A stretch of DNA of 64,000 nt from JABWAJ01 sp038323375 (GTDB taxonomy: Bacteria; Bacteroidota; Bacteroidia; Chitinophagales; Saprospiraceae), in contig JBBQGV010000012.1 of NCBI GenBank assembly GCA_038323375.1, positions 1 to 64,000 of the forward strand. The letters run 5' to 3'. Every line of letters starts with the position of its first letter. The first letter of the stretch is position 1. Below the pieces are notes generated by a model that had not been told where the DNA came from, did not search any database, and worked only from the letters and a program-made list of their open reading frames with translations. Shown in pieces: positions 61,759 to 64,000 of this stretch. A program made the position numbers and the translations under genes.

Positions 61759-64000
61759 CTACCCCATCTCCACCACCAAATCCTGCTGATCCACCAGCGT
61801 TTTTTCTTTCAAATGGATCTTTTTCACTTTGCCCGCAACCGGTGCCGTAATCGTGCTTTCCATCTTCATCGCTTCGATCACAAAAAGCGGGGCATTCGCT
61901 TCCACTTCATCCCCTTCTTTCACAAATATTTTACTCAGGTTGCCCTGAAGTGGCGCGCCGACCTCGTTGGCGGCATCCGCCTTTCGATGGGCAATTACTT
62001 CGATATGCAGGTGGATGTCGCGCAGTTGAACGGAGCGGGTTTGGCCATTTAAACTAAAGAAAACCAACCGATTGCCCAATTCATCCGGCTCGGTCATGTT
62101 CAAGTATTTGATCATAATGCTTTTGCCCTTTCCGATGGTCACCATGATTTCTTCATTTGGCTTTAAGCCATAAAAAAAAGCAGGCGTGGGCAAAGCGCGC
62201 ACTTCGCCGTAGGTTTTCTGAAACGCATGGTACTCCTGATAAACCTTGGGGTAGAGCCGGTAACTGAGCCAGTCTGTCACGCCCAATTTTTGCCCGAACT
62301 CCTCTTGGAATGCTTTCAATTCTACTTCAAAATCTACCGGCGTCAGGTGGGCATTTGGGCTTTCGGTATACGGTTTTTCTCCTTTCAAAATAAGGTTTTG
62401 AATTCCCGAAGGAAAACCGCCCGGCGTTTGGCCGAGATCTCCGCGCATCAAAGCTCTAACGCTGTCGGGGAAAGCCAGCGTGCCGTTTGGATCGAGGACG
62501 TCCGCTTTGGTAAGCCCATTGGCGGTCATGAACAGAGCCATGTCGCCCACGACTTTAGAGGAGGGGGTGACTTTCACAATGTCTCCGAACAACTCATTGG
62601 CGATGCGGTAGTTTTGTTTCACTAAATCGAATTGATCCTCCAAGCCCAAGGAACGCGCCTGTGGCCGCAAATTGGAGTATTGTCCGCCCGGAATTTCGTG
62701 ATCATACACTTCTGCCGTGCCGGCGCGCAATTCCGTCTCGAAAGGATAATAAAAATTGCGCACGGTTTCCCAATAATTGCTGAACGCATTCAGCGACGGC
62801 AGGTTGATCTTTTGCTCGCGCGGATGCCCCTCCAACATGGCCGCCACGCTGTTGAAATTGGGTTGGGAGGTCAGGCCCGACAAAGCGCCCAAAGCCACGT
62901 CAATCACATCAACGCCCGCATCCACCGCTTTGAGGTACGTGGCTGCCTGTATGGAACTGGTGTCGTGGGTGTGCAAATGGATGGGCAGGCTGACGGTTTC
63001 GCGTAAGCGCCCGATGAGCATTTCGGCAGCTAAGGGTTTCAGCAACCCGGCCATGTCTTTGATGGCAATCAGGTGTGCGCCGGCATCCTCTAAGCGCCGG
63101 GCCATATCCAAATAGTAATCAAGGCCGTATTTGCCATTGCGGGGTTGCAGGACATCGCCGGTATAACACAGGCAGGCTTCCGCCAAACTGTCAGTGCGTT
63201 CGCGCACGGCGCGTATGCTGACCACCATGCTTTCCACCCAATTGAGGGAATCAAAAATTCGAAACAGGTCAATGCCCGTTTTTGCCGCTTCTTCGATGAA
63301 TTTTTCAATCAAATTATTCGGATAGGCGGTGTATCCGACGGCATTGGAACCGCGCAGCAGCATCTGAAACAAAATATTCGGAGCCGCTTGCCGCAACAGC
63401 CGGAGCCGCTCCCACGGGTCTTCTTTGAGAAAACGCAGGGACACGTCGAACGTAGCACCGCCCCAGACTTCCATACTGAACACTTCCCCGCCGTGATGAC
63501 GGGCAAAACTTTCGGCGAAAGCCTGCATGTCGTAGGTGCGCATCCGGGTGGCCAGCAAACTCTGGTGGGCATCCCGCAAGGTCGTATCGGTGTATTGGAT
63601 GGCGTTTTCGGCCTTGAGCCAGGCGATAAACCCCTCGCGCCCCAGCTCGTGCAGGCGGTCGCGGGTGCCTTTCGGCAAAGGTGCATGCCGGTCGAAAGCG
63701 GGCAGTTGCGGCTTCATAAAAGCGCGGTGCGGGTCGCGGTGTTTTACGTCGGGGTTCCCGTTTACGATCACGTCGGCTAAATAGCGCAACATTTTGGTGC
63801 CCCGGTCCTGCCAGTCAGGAGCCTTCAACAATTCGGGGTGGTTTTTGATAAAATTGACTGTGGCTTCGCCATTCTGGAAAGTTTCGTTTTCCAGGAGGTT
63901 GAGCAAAAAGCCGATATTGGTGTTGACGCCCCGGATTCTAAACTCGCGCAACGCCCGGTGCAAGCGTTGACTGGCCCCTTTAAGTGTGCGTCCCCAAGCG
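61759..64000 (-). CDS. pyc: Pyruvate carboxylase, C-terminal two thirds (5' end beyond window)
   Basis: The frame is open to the window end (AWGRTLKGASQRLHRALREF), so about 746 residues are visible. It begins in the C-terminal part of the biotin carboxylase domain (RALREFRIRGVNTNIGFLLN). The carboxyltransferase domain follows (IQYTDTTLRDAHQSLLATRM, ATFDVSLRFLKEDPWERLRL, HLHTHDTSSIQAATYLKAVD). It ends with a biotinyl domain with the biotin-accepting Lys in VIEAMKMES. It carboxylates pyruvate to oxaloacetate using ATP and bicarbonate, feeding PEP carboxykinase and the TCA cycle. The first part of the biotin carboxylase domain is outside the window. Confidence 0.95.
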   Translation of the reverse strand, partial: AWGRTLKGASQRLHRALREFRIRGVNTNIGFLLNLLENETFQNGEATVNFIKNHPELLKAPDWQDRGTKMLRYLADVIVNGNPDVKHRDPHRAFMKPQLPAFDRHAPLPKGTRDRLHELGREGFIAWLKAENAIQYTDTTLRDAHQSLLATRMRTYDMQAFAESFARHHGGEVFSMEVWGGATFDVSLRFLKEDPWERLRLLRQAAPNILFQMLLRGSNAVGYTAYPNNLIEKFIEEAAKTGIDLFRIFDSLNWVESMVVSIRAVRERTDSLAEACLCYTGDVLQPRNGKYGLDYYLDMARRLEDAGAHLIAIKDMAGLLKPLAAEMLIGRLRETVSLPIHLHTHDTSSIQAATYLKAVDAGVDVIDVALGALSGLTSQPNFNSVAAMLEGHPREQKINLPSLNAFSNYWETVRNFYYPFETELRAGTAEVYDHEIPGGQYSNLRPQARSLGLEDQFDLVKQNYRIANELFGDIVKVTPSSKVVGDMALFMTANGLTKADVLDPNGTLAFPDSVRALMRGDLGQTPGGFPSGIQNLILKGEKPYTESPNAHLTPVDFEVELKAFQEEFGQKLGVTDWLSYRLYPKVYQEYHAFQKTYGEVRALPTPAFFYGLKPNEEIMVTIGKGKSIMIKYLNMTEPDELGNRLVFFSLNGQTRSVQLRDIHLHIEVIAHRKADAANEVGAPLQGNLSKIFVKEGDEVEANAPLFVIEAMKMESTITAPVAGKVKKIHLKEKTLVDQQDLVVEMG

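Overview
This window looks like a chromosome segment of a Bacteroidota bacterium, most likely Saprospiria (Saprospiraceae-like). The evidence is several proteins with type IX secretion (T9SS) C-terminal sorting domains, a giant SprB-repeat protein followed by a PorP/SprF partner, TAnnTTTG-type -7 promoter boxes, weak Shine-Dalgarno signals, a GTP-type PEP carboxykinase, and intergenic regions full of small palindromic repeats. No rRNA, tRNA, CRISPR array or transposase gene was seen.

Layout. 1-264: end of an MBL-fold hydrolase. 683-1300: a lipoprotein. 1598-7360: a 1,528-residue secreted protein built like a polymorphic toxin (adhesion-type repeats, pre-toxin hydrophobic region, C-terminal PD-(D/E)XK-like motif), followed by a cytoplasmic beta-propeller protein that is a candidate immunity factor. 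A G9 tract lies just before the toxin start. 7400-11622: a T9SS/SprB-repeat gene broken by a frameshift and an in-frame stop. 11869-19112: membrane-anchored subtilase, thioredoxin reductase, AraC remnant, DUF255 protein, DUF3298 protein and a DinB-like protein. 19299-23885: a large T9SS protein, a DUF502 membrane protein and a small Cys-rich secreted protein. 24325-35979: an apparent operon of papain-like protease, caspase-like protease, SprB-type adhesin, SprF-type partner and a DUF4198 protein. 36295-39981 (minus): a second broken T9SS gene and a hypothetical protein. 40528-46377: serine hydrolase, amidase, small membrane protein, triosephosphate isomerase, an 80-residue protein and a DUF429 protein. 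46415-52247: a ClpB-like ATPase with a degenerate first ATPase site, a secreted subtilase and alanine dehydrogenase. 52744-61151: RHH-like orphan, hypotheticals, PEP carboxykinase, TPR lipoprotein, photolyase, an Rpn-nuclease remnant, a nucleoside deaminase and a DMT transporter. 61759-64000: pyruvate carboxylase, truncated by the window end.

Metabolically, pyruvate carboxylase, PEP carboxykinase, triosephosphate isomerase and alanine dehydrogenase together fit gluconeogenesis from amino acids, as expected for a proteolytic heterotroph with many secreted proteases.

The most notable non-coding content is at least three families of roughly 125-170 bp palindromic elements. Family A has three copies. 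Family B has two copies with clean 3-bp TWA target duplications, and one of them is inserted inside an A element. Family C has one copy between two convergent genes. Two T9SS surface-protein genes are broken by frameshifts or stops, from real decay or from assembly error.
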